From Dechloromonas sp. (lineage in GTDB: Bacteria > Pseudomonadota > Gammaproteobacteria > Burkholderiales > Rhodocyclaceae): 42,052 nucleotides of DNA. The DNA is taken from contig JAABQV010000022.1 of assembly GCA_011391255.1 (NCBI GenBank), positions 1-42,052 on the forward strand. The letters run 5' to 3'. The translations under genes and the position numbers were made by a program. Below the pieces are notes generated by a model. That model saw only the letters and a list, made by a program, of their open reading frames with translations. It made no database searches and was not told the DNA's origin. How positions within the stretch are numbered: position 1 is the first letter of the stretch; each line of letters opens with the position of its first letter. Below are positions 21,121-29,362 of this stretch, in pieces.

Positions 21121-21364
21121 AAACCTGCGGGAAGTGCAAATCCGAAAAAGACCTGACCGAATTCTCTTTTGACAAAGGTAAGAAGGACGGCCTTTGCCCC
21201 CACTGTAAGTCGTGCATGGCTGCAAAAACTCGCGCATCATGCCGCTTGCACTTGGTGGCAAAAACGTAGATTCAAATATTCAGCTATTGCGATCAATTTG
21301 CAACTGGACAAAGCACTCAAAGCATCCGGTTGATTTTATGCAGCAGCGTGGATTTCTAATTTAG
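21117..21364 (+). pseudogene. Decayed HNH endonuclease
   Basis: Frame 1 from ATG 21117 gives a 50-aa zinc-knuckle start, MKTCGKCKSEKDLTEFSFDK then GLCPHCKSCMAAK, the usual N-terminus of phage HNH endonucleases. It ends at a TAG at 21267. From about 21238 a second frame continues IMPLALGGKNVDSNIQLLRS, CNWTKHSKHPVDFMQQRG and a stop at 21362. That is the C-terminal HNH core (H/D..PLxLGG..N.Q.L...CN..K). The middle, with the first catalytic His, is missing and the frame is shifted. It is therefore an inactive remnant of a homing-type nuclease inserted after the portal gene. The short N-terminal peptide could still be translated. Confidence 0.8.
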
Positions 21365-21387
21365 CGATACACCTAAGGAGCAACCGA

Positions 21388-21738
21388 ATGATTCAATACA
21401 CCAAAACCGTGCCCGACTCACTGCATCACACTTGCGTGATCGCGACCTGGGCGAACATGCAGAACGGCGACGACGGCCAGCCGATCGAACTGGCTAACTT
21501 CGCTGATCGCTCGGCGCAAGTCTTTGGCACCTTTGGCACTGGCGGCAACGTGCGCATCGAGGGCAGCATCGACGGCACGAACTACGCACCGCTGACCGAT
21601 CCGCAGGGCAACGCGCTCGACATCAACACGGCCAAGATCGAGGCCATCATCGAACTGGTGCGCTGGATCCGTCCGGTCGTCACCGCTGGCGACGGATCGA
21701 CCTCGCTGACCGTCACCATGCTTCTTAAGGGGAAATAA
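21388..21738 (+). CDS. Beta-rich virion protein
   Basis: A 116-aa protein with a strong AAGGAG site. The body is beta-rich: SAQVFGTFGTGGNVRIEGSI, DGTNYAPLTDPQGNALDIN, then VRWIRPVVTAGDGSTSLTVT. This is an Ig-like or jelly-roll-like arrangement found in small podophage structural genes after the portal. It may decorate the capsid or cap a tail part. There is no firm family assignment. Confidence 0.6.
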   Translation: MIQYTKTVPDSLHHTCVIATWANMQNGDDGQPIELANFADRSAQVFGTFGTGGNVRIEGSIDGTNYAPLTDPQGNALDINTAKIEAIIELVRWIRPVVTAGDGSTSLTVTMLLKGK

Positions 21739-22215
21739 ATGAACAAGACACTGAAAGCCTCTGACGAGGTAAAGAAACTGCACCGCATGTTCGCGGCACT
21801 CGGCGAAGTGGTTGAGGTGCTCGATCGTGTTGGCAGCGTTGAGCAGGCCGAGCAGGAAGCATCTGCCCGCGTTGAAAAGCTGAAGGTCGAGGCCGACAAG
21901 CTGGCGACCAAGATCAACGCGGCCAGCATCGAGGCACAGGAGATCGTTGCCGCGGCCAAGGTCAAAGCTGACGAGGCCATCGGCGAAGCGATCACCGCTG
22001 CGCACAGTATGCAGTCGCAGGCCCTGGCTGAATTGCAGGCCGCCAAGTCTGATGCCGATCTGATGGTTTCCACTGCCCGCGAGATGCTGCAGAAGGCCGA
22101 GGCCGATGCCGCTGCCGCGGAAGCCCGTCGCCGGGTTGCCGACGACGAACTGGCCGAGACTGAGAAGAAGATCGACGCTGCGCGTAGTCGCATCGCCAAG
22201 TTGCTGGGGGCCTGA
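21739..22215 (+). CDS. Long coiled-coil protein
   Basis: A 158-aa protein that is almost one continuous helix: residues 10-155 are Ala/Glu/Lys/Asp-rich with heptad spacing (EQAEQEASARVEKLKVEADK and on). It has no Pro or Gly breaks until the end. Such proteins act as tail-fibre rods, scaffolds or length rulers. Lying after a beta-rich virion protein and before the tail-recognition genes, it may be a structural rod or chaperone. AAGGGG precedes the ATG. Confidence 0.6.
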   Translation: MNKTLKASDEVKKLHRMFAALGEVVEVLDRVGSVEQAEQEASARVEKLKVEADKLATKINAASIEAQEIVAAAKVKADEAIGEAITAAHSMQSQALAELQAAKSDADLMVSTAREMLQKAEADAAAAEARRRVADDELAETEKKIDAARSRIAKLLGA

Positions 22216-22217
22216 TC

Positions 22218-22397
22218 ATGTCAAAAAGTAACGCAACAGAAAACGACTACGTTAAGTTCGTTTTCAATGCCGTGGCGATGCCAGCATACGGAGCAACGCT
22301 TCAGGTAAATCTCCACACCGCGGATCCAGGAGAAGCTGGAACGTCCACGACCAACGCACTGACTTACACCGATTACGCTTCAGGGCTGGATACGTAA
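22218..22397 (+). CDS. Shortened phage tail-associated protein
   Basis: A 59-aa protein: MSKSNATENDYVKFVFNAVA, LQVNLHTADPGEAGTSTTNA and TYTDYASGLDT. This is the conserved N-terminus of a phage tail-associated family (ATENDxLKxxFN...LHTADPGEAGTQ.TNEATYTGYAR) whose members are usually well over 100 residues, with a beta-rich C-terminal domain. That domain is absent here, so the gene looks truncated, either as a remnant or as a functional adaptor. The ATG follows the previous stop by two bases. Confidence 0.6.
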   Translation: MSKSNATENDYVKFVFNAVAMPAYGATLQVNLHTADPGEAGTSTTNALTYTDYASGLDT

Positions 22398-22412
22398 GCA
22401 GGAGCGCGTGAA

Positions 22413-22814
22413 ATGACCTTCTACATCACATACAACCCGACACTCAATAACTTCCTTCTCGGCCTGTCCGAAGATGAACCGTTGAATCTCCCCGAAGGCG
22501 CAGCGGTTAAAGCACGCGCCGGTGATATACCCGATATCTCCAAGATGGCGTATAACCCTGCTACCCTGAGTTTCTACGAGCGCCACAACACGCGCACCTT
22601 GAGCAAGCTGGCTTACCTTCGCCGCTTCACTGGCGAGGAACGGGTGACGATCCGCACGGTTGCCAAGACCAATCCGGTGCTTGAGGACTATATGGCGCTG
22701 TTGGAGTTGTCGGAAGAGATCAGTCTTGACGATCCCGATACCATTGCGGCGGTAAAGATGCTTGAGGGTGCTGGCCTGATTGCCGCTGGTCGTGCTGCGG
22801 AGATTCTTGCGTGA
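22413..22814 (+). CDS. Conserved tail-region protein
   Basis: A 133-aa protein. The N-terminal half has few clear features. The C-terminal half is the recognisable part: LAYLRRFTGEERVTIRTVAK, NPVLEDYMALLELSEEISLD and DTIAAVKMLEGAGLIAAGRA. This RFTxEERxxIR...DYxxLLxLAxxIxLxDxxTxAGxxxLExxGLIxxGRAxEIL pattern is common in podophage genes beside tail-fibre genes. Function unknown; virion-associated by context. It overlaps the next gene, which starts with GTG, by four bases. Confidence 0.65.
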   Translation: MTFYITYNPTLNNFLLGLSEDEPLNLPEGAAVKARAGDIPDISKMAYNPATLSFYERHNTRTLSKLAYLRRFTGEERVTIRTVAKTNPVLEDYMALLELSEEISLDDPDTIAAVKMLEGAGLIAAGRAAEILA

Positions 22815-25800
22815 CAGCCTTTACACTCACCAAGCATACCAACATCAGACAACTCACCGTTGCCGGTGGGTATTCGGCACGTACTGGCGGCGATACGATT
22901 GCCAACACGAACGGGTGGAACTTCACCATTGACCAAGACACGCGCTTTGGTCTAGGCGCGCCGGTTGATGCTGCTACGACCTCTGGTTCGTTTGGCTCCA
23001 TTACGCAAACCGCTGCCTCCGGTGGTGACATATACATTGATGGCACAACGGTCTGGCTGATCCCCTACAACACTGGATCAGGTACGCTGGTGCCTAGCCT
23101 TGCCGGTGTGACGATCAGCGGCGTGACCTGCAACACGATTGGCCTGTACTCTGCACTCAATGTCGCGCCTGTCCTTCCGGGTGTTGCGGCTGGCTGGCTC
23201 AAGGTCACAGCGGTATCAGGTACGCTACCTTCATCCGGCACTTTCACCTCAGATGGCTTTACCTACACCATCACAGGCGCAGCTATTCGCGGCTGGATTG
23301 AAGTGGCTGGCGATGATGCGGCTACATTCACTGGAAACCGTCTCGGCAAGTTCCAAGTACGCGGCGAGTACTTCGACCTCGGCACAACCACAGGTGATAA
23401 CACCACGACCTACCAAGTGCCGAACAACGGCAAACAGTTGTGGATTCCCAGCATTGAAGTTCAGGGTGAGACTTGGACAATTACTGGCGCTACTTGGGCT
23501 AACGGCAAGGCAACATTCACCACTTCAGCAACGCACGACATGCTGGTCGGGATGCCGGTCACGATCACAGGTGTAACCCCTTCGGGTTATAACTGCACCG
23601 ACATTCTGATTGACTCTGATCCAGATATTACCGACAACACATTCAGCGTACCAATGGCTGATCCCGGCGCTTATGCCTCTGGTGGCTCGGCAGTAGCTTA
23701 TGAGCAATATACATGCTTCGGTACTCTGTCTGCCGGTGCAACAGCCAATGCGGTTGTCTATAACGAGAACACCCGTCGCGGTAAAGTCTTCTGGAATACC
23801 AACGCCACGACCTCACTTGCACTTCCATTGGGCGTACTGCGCTTCAATCACGATGGTACGAACGTCGGCAAAGGCGGATACCTCCCGCCAGCAGGCAGGA
23901 AACTTCGCATCCCGAATGTAATATTCACCAACTGCACCACGGCAGCACGTAATCAGAACTCTATCCCCCATGCCACCCTAGCCACCCGCTACGACTTTAC
24001 GATGACCGGCGCAGGGCAGATTGACATTGATAAAGCCACGATGAATTGGTACTTGTCATCCACTCAGGCTTACTCGGTGAAATTGACGAATAGCGGGTTT
24101 ATGAGTCAGTTTCTGATTCAAGAATGTCCAACGGTCATCGAGGTAACGAACTGTGCCGTAGCTCCGGAAGCTGCGGTGGTTGCGGTCTCGCCTGTCACTT
24201 GCGGCCTAAACACCGCCGGCACGATAATGAAGAACGTCGTCGGCGCTAAGTCGGGCAGCACAGGAACAAATATTGAGAGCGGGTTTAACATAACGACATC
24301 GGCGAACGTGCAGATTATCGACTGCGTTGGCAGTATGTACGCATTCAGGACAAGTGTAGGCAAGTATTCAAGCTTCGACACATGCCCAAGTATCAAGCTG
24401 ACCAGATTTCACTGCATTAATCAGCGGGTATACATTGCCAACTGCGCCGACATGAACGTGGTCGATACGAAATACACCGACACAAGCGGTTTGCGTAATT
24501 CAGCACAAATTAATATACCAATCCAAACGACCGGGGCGCTATCTTCGGGTGTTATCTTAGGTCTAAAGTTTGTCGGTTATCGGGCGCAAAACTGGGGTGC
24601 ATTGGTATCTCCCAGCAACAGCCGCAACCCGCTCAAGATTCGCAAAATTGGAACCTACGACGCACCGCTTGAAACAGGAGATGGCCCATACCGTGACATG
24701 GCTTGGACGAGGGGAACGGGTACAACGGTTTGTACGGTGACTCACGTTGCTCACGGGTTAATGGTCAATGATCCAATTGTTGTCTATTGGAATACATCAG
24801 CCAGCGCAATCTCAATCGGTATTAAAACGGTTGCCACAGTACCAACAGCGGACACCTTCACCTTTACCTGTACAAACGGCGGGGACACTTCAGGAACACT
24901 GAGCTATTACTTTTGCCCTGTTAATGGCACGTTCAATTCAGGCGGTAGCGGTAACGCTGAGAACGTAACGACGCAACGCTGCTACGTTAAATTTACCAGA
25001 TACGCTGGTACGTCAGACAACTCTTCTGCCAAGACCGGCACGGAGAGCATGTTCGCCACGTTCGATCCGACAAACGCGTTTCAAAACGCAACATACGTCA
25101 ATTTGAATACAGCAATCAAGTTTTCTACACCAAACACGGGGCAGAGTGCGTCTGTCTATGGGACAACTTGGGCAGATGGCCCTGTCTATGCTTTGCCGGA
25201 TACGACCTCATACAACTGGGCGCGCACTACCGCAACCGCAACCGCGACAATAACCTCTGGCTATCACAACGTCCAGCAGTTGAGTAGCAACTATGTCGAG
25301 GTATTTGACTCAAGCGATGAGGCGGCGCTAAATAACGGCATCAGTGCGATTATTCAGACAACCACCGCTGGCGATACCGCGAACAAGATGCGTCTCACTG
25401 CGTACAACACAGGGGCGACCACAGGCACAGCAACGGTTCTCAACGATTCAGGGCGCATTGCCATCTACATGAACGAGGGTACAGCAGCTAATACCCACTA
25501 CACCTTCACCGCTGGCAATCCAACATTCACGGGCGCAGGAACGCTGCGTATGCCGACGGTTGGCGATCAGGTGGTCTTTGAGTCTCCGTACTGGATAAAA
25601 GGCCATACGGGTTTTATGAACGCCGTCCCAGTGCTTGCTACGGCAACCATCGCAAACTTCTGGATTGAGTACGACATTGATACTGGATCAGGGTATTCCG
25701 GTACGTGGAAAACGGCTTTCAGACAAAGTGCTACGTCGGTAGCCGACGGTACGGCAGGTGCGAATACAGTAGTTCAGGTCGCTGCCGGTGATAACTGGAT

Positions 25801-26362
25801 TGCCAACGGTGACTATATTGGAACCTCGACGCTAGGTGTAATGAACCGCGCAGCGAAGGTAGTCTCTGGCGGCGGCACGACAACGCTGACGTTGAGCAAA
25901 AACCACAACACGACTTTTAGTAATGTACCGCTTCAGGCTTGGGGGCTTCCTAACGCCAACGCAAGCATTGATTGGTCGGTAGGCTTCAAGCTCAAGATTC
26001 GCATCACGACGCTGATTGCCAACACAGGCGCAGCCAATACCATTGGCCCATTGCTGTTCCGCACCTTCACCACGGACGCATCACGCAGGGTTCAGTTGCC
26101 ACTGGATACGATCACGCTGACGCTGACTGGGCTGCCGACTGGCTTTGATGCTGTGGTGCTGACGGCAGGGACTTCAACCATTCTGTCGCAGTCTGATTCA
26201 GTCGCGGCGACAAGTTACAGCTACACCTACGAAACGCCAAGCACGGTGGATATTGGCATCATCAAGCCGGGATATGTCCCTTTCTACATCCGCAATCTAA
26301 CGCTCGGCACGACCAACGCATCAATTCCCGTCAGCTTAACCCCAGACAGAAACTACCAGTAA
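22811..26362 (+). CDS. Large beta-rich tail protein, probable receptor-binding protein
   Basis: A 1183-aa protein rich in Thr, Gly, Asn and Ser with few charged residues. It is composed largely of beta strands from end to end. It starts LTKHTNIRQLTVAGGYSART. The middle (about 370-560) reads like beta-helix coils with repeating CxxINxxVYIANCADMNVVD-type turns. The last 80 residues contain LTLTGLPTGFDAVVLTAGTS and IIKPGYVPFYIRNLTLG, a compact end domain. Its size, composition and neighbours fit a tail-fibre or tailspike that binds the host surface. No enzymatic motif is seen. Start is GTG in a GTGA overlap. Confidence 0.7.
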   Translation: MTAFTLTKHTNIRQLTVAGGYSARTGGDTIANTNGWNFTIDQDTRFGLGAPVDAATTSGSFGSITQTAASGGDIYIDGTTVWLIPYNTGSGTLVPSLAGVTISGVTCNTIGLYSALNVAPVLPGVAAGWLKVTAVSGTLPSSGTFTSDGFTYTITGAAIRGWIEVAGDDAATFTGNRLGKFQVRGEYFDLGTTTGDNTTTYQVPNNGKQLWIPSIEVQGETWTITGATWANGKATFTTSATHDMLVGMPVTITGVTPSGYNCTDILIDSDPDITDNTFSVPMADPGAYASGGSAVAYEQYTCFGTLSAGATANAVVYNENTRRGKVFWNTNATTSLALPLGVLRFNHDGTNVGKGGYLPPAGRKLRIPNVIFTNCTTAARNQNSIPHATLATRYDFTMTGAGQIDIDKATMNWYLSSTQAYSVKLTNSGFMSQFLIQECPTVIEVTNCAVAPEAAVVAVSPVTCGLNTAGTIMKNVVGAKSGSTGTNIESGFNITTSANVQIIDCVGSMYAFRTSVGKYSSFDTCPSIKLTRFHCINQRVYIANCADMNVVDTKYTDTSGLRNSAQINIPIQTTGALSSGVILGLKFVGYRAQNWGALVSPSNSRNPLKIRKIGTYDAPLETGDGPYRDMAWTRGTGTTVCTVTHVAHGLMVNDPIVVYWNTSASAISIGIKTVATVPTADTFTFTCTNGGDTSGTLSYYFCPVNGTFNSGGSGNAENVTTQRCYVKFTRYAGTSDNSSAKTGTESMFATFDPTNAFQNATYVNLNTAIKFSTPNTGQSASVYGTTWADGPVYALPDTTSYNWARTTATATATITSGYHNVQQLSSNYVEVFDSSDEAALNNGISAIIQTTTAGDTANKMRLTAYNTGATTGTATVLNDSGRIAIYMNEGTAANTHYTFTAGNPTFTGAGTLRMPTVGDQVVFESPYWIKGHTGFMNAVPVLATATIANFWIEYDIDTGSGYSGTWKTAFRQSATSVADGTAGANTVVQVAAGDNWIANGDYIGTSTLGVMNRAAKVVSGGGTTTLTLSKNHNTTFSNVPLQAWGLPNANASIDWSVGFKLKIRITTLIANTGAANTIGPLLFRTFTTDASRRVQLPLDTITLTLTGLPTGFDAVVLTAGTSTILSQSDSVAATSYSYTYETPSTVDIGIIKPGYVPFYIRNLTLGTTNASIPVSLTPDRNYQ

Positions 26363-26372
26363 GGAGCCGACA

Positions 26373-27749
26373 ATGGCTAAAATCACAAGTAAATCCGGCT
26401 TGACAGAGGGCGTCAACATCATCATTGATGAAGGCGCTAAAACCATCCAACTCCTTGCGGCTGGCGGTCTGGTGTTCAAAGACGGCGTGACGATGCAAGC
26501 TGTTTATTCGTTCTGCGTCGATGCGTGGGCTACTGCGGCAAAGCAAGATTCTCCTTTTCCATTCTATGCCTTGGATAATTTATCTGGTCAGTACCAGATC
26601 GGCACAGACGGCGCATCATTTAACGGCTGGACATTCTCTGATACGGCCACCCGCACCGCAATCCGTGACGCAGGCTGGTCTGAGTTCAACGCTGCTGGTG
26701 TAGAAACTGCACAGTACGTTGGCGCGGTTGGTCTGGGTTCAATCACGCCAGCCACGACATGCCAACCGTACTACCACCTCGCTGAAACCGACGCCGCTAT
26801 CAACTTCCCATTCACCGACCAGTTCAACGTCGGCGTCAAGGTGAAGGACAACGTAGGTCTGGATAAGAAAACCTACTTCAAAGCTTACATCCGCGAGTAC
26901 GGCAAGAAGTTCAAATCATCAACGCTGGCCGATACCGGATCAAGCGGCACCGGCCCGTTTAAGCAGAACTTTCTGGTCGCCAACGAGGATGATCTGAAGA
27001 TCACCGGACTACTTGGCTCGGTAGCGGCTACTGCTGACGCGGCAATGTCTGGCGCACCGTACAACGGCATCACTGTCGCTTACTACTCAGCCAATCAGAC
27101 CCGATCCATCGGTGGCAGCAACTACAACTTCAAGATCATTATTGAAGGCAACGGCGGCACACTTGAGCAGATTTACGCCAAGGTTCAATACCTCCTTCGC
27201 CAGAACTCTGACATCAACGTGGGGGGAACGGCGGGTACCAAGACGGGCAAGATTCAGTCAGACCTGCTCTCGTTCGTGGGCGATACGTTGGTCACTAGCC
27301 AATCAGTGTTTATTGATGACGTACTCTCTGCTGACTCAAACCGTGTCGAGTTCTATGATGACTCCAACACCAAGCGGGTCAATCCTTACACCGCTGCCGG
27401 CACGATGACATTCAATGCCCCGCTGGTCGGAGCGGGTTCAAGTTATCGCCTGATGTACGCTGCCGGCCCCGGCGCTAGTGATGACTTCGGCGAGTCTGGT
27501 GCAATCACCGTTCTGGACGCCAGCGACAACCCAATCACCGGCACGATCAGCAGCGGCTCTATCTCTTTCACCTTCGACTATGACGGCGACAGCGCAGGTG
27601 GCACAGCCGGCACCGACAAGAATGTGGTGCTGATTGGCATCAAGCCGGGAACGGGAAAGTACGTTTCAGCAACGGGTACGCTCACACGCAGCAAGGCAAT
27701 CGCGCTGTCTCTTGTTGCTGAAGTTGATCGTGTTTACTCACCTGCCTAA
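26373..27749 (+). CDS. Structural protein of the tail-recognition cassette
   Basis: A 458-aa protein (MAKITSKSGLTEGVNIIIDE and on) with WTFSDTATRTAIRDAGWSEF near residue 90, a KDNVGLDKKTYFKAYIREYG section and a beta-rich C-terminal third with an Asp/Gly-rich loop (FDYDGDSAGGTAGTDKNVVL). It is preceded by AAGGAG and lies between the 1183-aa tail protein and the 168-aa protein, all on one transcript. Related proteins occur in phages next to host-recognition genes. Virion location is inferred. Confidence 0.6.
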   Translation: MAKITSKSGLTEGVNIIIDEGAKTIQLLAAGGLVFKDGVTMQAVYSFCVDAWATAAKQDSPFPFYALDNLSGQYQIGTDGASFNGWTFSDTATRTAIRDAGWSEFNAAGVETAQYVGAVGLGSITPATTCQPYYHLAETDAAINFPFTDQFNVGVKVKDNVGLDKKTYFKAYIREYGKKFKSSTLADTGSSGTGPFKQNFLVANEDDLKITGLLGSVAATADAAMSGAPYNGITVAYYSANQTRSIGGSNYNFKIIIEGNGGTLEQIYAKVQYLLRQNSDINVGGTAGTKTGKIQSDLLSFVGDTLVTSQSVFIDDVLSADSNRVEFYDDSNTKRVNPYTAAGTMTFNAPLVGAGSSYRLMYAAGPGASDDFGESGAITVLDASDNPITGTISSGSISFTFDYDGDSAGGTAGTDKNVVLIGIKPGTGKYVSATGTLTRSKAIALSLVAEVDRVYSPA

Positions 27750-27751
27750 CT

Positions 27752-28258
27752 ATGAGCATAACTTTTGATCCTGCGGCCAAGCGGATCATCCTAGACTCCG
27801 CTTCCACCACCGCGACTGAGATATTCAGCCGGTGGGAGGACTGGGCTGCGCTCTCGGACAACATAAAGTACGGGATGGTGCTGCGTCAGGTAGGCTCAGA
27901 CGATCTAGGTGGTGGTCTATCCATCCCGCCGTACTTCTTCCTGCAAGGAGCGTGGCGCGTCCGTCCTATGGAAGCTAACCATAATCTAACGATCACCGGC
28001 AACCTGTTCGTTGAAGGTGGCGGAGTGCCTGTGGTTCAGACGCTAGGAAGCTATCAGGTCAATGTGAATTACACCGTGCCTGTACAGGCGCAGGGGATCT
28101 CTACGTCAGGCTCAACGGGCCCGACTGCTGCCGAGATCGCCGCTGCCATACTAGACGCTGCGCAGATTACGCCAATCTATGCTGACACGCGCAAGATGAA
28201 TGGTGCCAATGTGCTCGGCACCGGCATCGAATCAGACAAATGGCGCGGCAGTGTTTGA
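27752..28258 (+). CDS. Conserved protein of the tail-recognition cassette
   Basis: A 168-aa protein with a recognisable core: MSITFDPAAKRIILDSASTT, then IFSRWEDWAALSDN, YFFLQGAWRVRPMEANHNLT and GNLFVEGGGVPVV, ending the strand region with VNVNYTVPVQAQG. This RVRPMEANHxLTxxGNLFVxGGGxP pattern occurs in several phage tail regions. The last 50 residues carry an Ala-rich helix. Probably a virion protein linking fibre to baseplate; that is inference. It starts two bases after the previous stop. Confidence 0.6.
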   Translation: MSITFDPAAKRIILDSASTTATEIFSRWEDWAALSDNIKYGMVLRQVGSDDLGGGLSIPPYFFLQGAWRVRPMEANHNLTITGNLFVEGGGVPVVQTLGSYQVNVNYTVPVQAQGISTSGSTGPTAAEIAAAILDAAQITPIYADTRKMNGANVLGTGIESDKWRGSV

Positions 28259-28370
28259 TGACCGCTCATTCGACACGCGATCGTTCGATGACCGCTCATG
28301 GTCTTTCGGTGCCCTGGTCGCGCTTGTCACCAACTGGATCCTGATCGCCAGGCGCCGCCTCCGTCGATAG
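28251..28370 (+). CDS. Small FDDRSF-repeat membrane peptide
   Basis: A 39-aa ORF from GTG 28251 gives VFDDRSFDTRSFDDRSWSFG, then one hydrophobic helix (ALVALVTNWILIA) and an Arg-rich end. The FDxRSF unit occurs three times, like short phage tail-region peptides with FD.(K/R)(S/A)F repeats. It overlaps the previous gene by eight bases and ends at the TAG of the late repeated element. There is no clear ribosome binding site; an alternative 28-aa frame from ATG 28257 looks less protein-like. Confidence 0.45.
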   Translation: MFDDRSFDTRSFDDRSWSFGALVALVTNWILIARRRLRR

Positions 28371-28410
28371 GGGTGCGCGTATCGATGGCCGGAAAGCATA
28401 AATTGCCAGC
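28368..28410 (+). promoter_or_regulatory. Late repeated element, copy 2
   Basis: TAGGGGTGCGCGTA starts at the stop of the 39-aa ORF and has one extra G relative to copy 1. The same TATC follows, then the 17-bp spacer closes with TAAATT, followed by GCCAGC and the ATG at 28411. A four-bp stem TGGC/GCCA flanks the TAAATT. There is no Shine-Dalgarno sequence before the ATG. It opens the capsid gene block. Confidence 0.55.
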
Positions 28411-28722
28411 ATGAATCATTCAGACCCGTTCGATCTGCAATCGCAAGACCGCGCCATCGCTGACAACAGCGACAAGGCAAAGCTGGCGCACCAGGTCGAG
28501 ATAGACGATCTGAAATGGTTAATGAGTAACAAGCGCGGCCGCCGATTCGTGTGCCGCTTGCTTGAACGTGCAGGGGTGTGGCGCATTTCCTTCAACACCA
28601 ATGCGTTGACCATGGCCTTTAACGAGGGCATGCGCAACGATGGGTTGAGGCTAACGTCGCAAATGAGCATCCACTGTGCCGACCGTTACACCGAAATGCT
28701 CAAGGAGAGCAAGGAACCATGA
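28411..28722 (+). CDS. Bbp19-family protein
   Basis: A 103-aa protein with the Bbp19 signature of Bordetella phage BPP-1 relatives: DLKWLMSNKRGRRFVCRLLE, RAGVWRISFNTNALTMAFNE and GMRNDGLRLTSQM. It always lies directly before the scaffold and capsid genes in such phages, as here, with an ATGA overlap to the scaffold gene. Virion-associated; exact role unknown. It begins six bases after TAAATT of the late repeated element with no ribosome binding site. Confidence 0.82.
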   Translation: MNHSDPFDLQSQDRAIADNSDKAKLAHQVEIDDLKWLMSNKRGRRFVCRLLERAGVWRISFNTNALTMAFNEGMRNDGLRLTSQMSIHCADRYTEMLKESKEP

Positions 28723-29351
28723 CCGAAGAAACGCTGATGACTGAAGGCCAAAACACCACTGGAGCCGACCAGCAGCAAGCCGCGCCAACCGCGGAAGCAA
28801 CCGCGACCACGGACAACGCAGCAACACAGCAGCAAGCACCAGGCACGACACCTGATGCCGCGAAACCGGAAGCCAAGGATGCCCCGCAAGGCGCGCCCGA
28901 GAAGTACGAGTTCACGCCACCGGACGGGTATGGGTTTGACCCGCGGACAATCGGCGCGTTCTCCGAAGTGGCCAAGGAACTCGGCATGCCGCAGGAGTCG
29001 GCACAAAAGATTCTCGACAAGATGGCGCCGGCAATGGCCGAGAAGGAAGCGGCGCGCATGGAAGAGATCCGCAACGAGTGGGCGGACGCGGCGAAAGCTG
29101 ACAAGGAATTCGGTGGCGACAAGCTGACCGACTCCCTGGCTTCTGCCAAGAAAGCACTCGATGCGTTTGGCTCGCCTGAGTTGAAAACGCTGTTGAACCA
29201 GTCGGGCCTGGGCAACCATCCGGATGTCATCCGGTTCATGGTGCGCGCAGGCAAGGCGATCAGTGAAGATGGTTTTGTATCTGGCGCCCGCGGTGCAGGC
29301 AACACGCCCACGGCACAGAGTCTTTATTCAAAAAGCAACATGAATCCTTAA
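28719..29351 (+). CDS. Capsid scaffold protein
   Basis: A 210-aa protein with a disordered, Ala/Thr/Gln/Pro-rich first 60 residues. A folded helical part follows: EKYEFTPPDGYGFDPRTIGA, FSEVAKELGMPQESAQKILD and a long Glu/Ala-rich helix. The final third is NHPDVIRFMVRAGKAISEDG. This plan is typical of phage scaffolding proteins, which guide prohead assembly and then leave. It is placed right before the major capsid gene. Confidence 0.75.
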   Translation: MTEETLMTEGQNTTGADQQQAAPTAEATATTDNAATQQQAPGTTPDAAKPEAKDAPQGAPEKYEFTPPDGYGFDPRTIGAFSEVAKELGMPQESAQKILDKMAPAMAEKEAARMEEIRNEWADAAKADKEFGGDKLTDSLASAKKALDAFGSPELKTLLNQSGLGNHPDVIRFMVRAGKAISEDGFVSGARGAGNTPTAQSLYSKSNMNP

Positions 29352-29362
29352 GGAGTTTTTAA

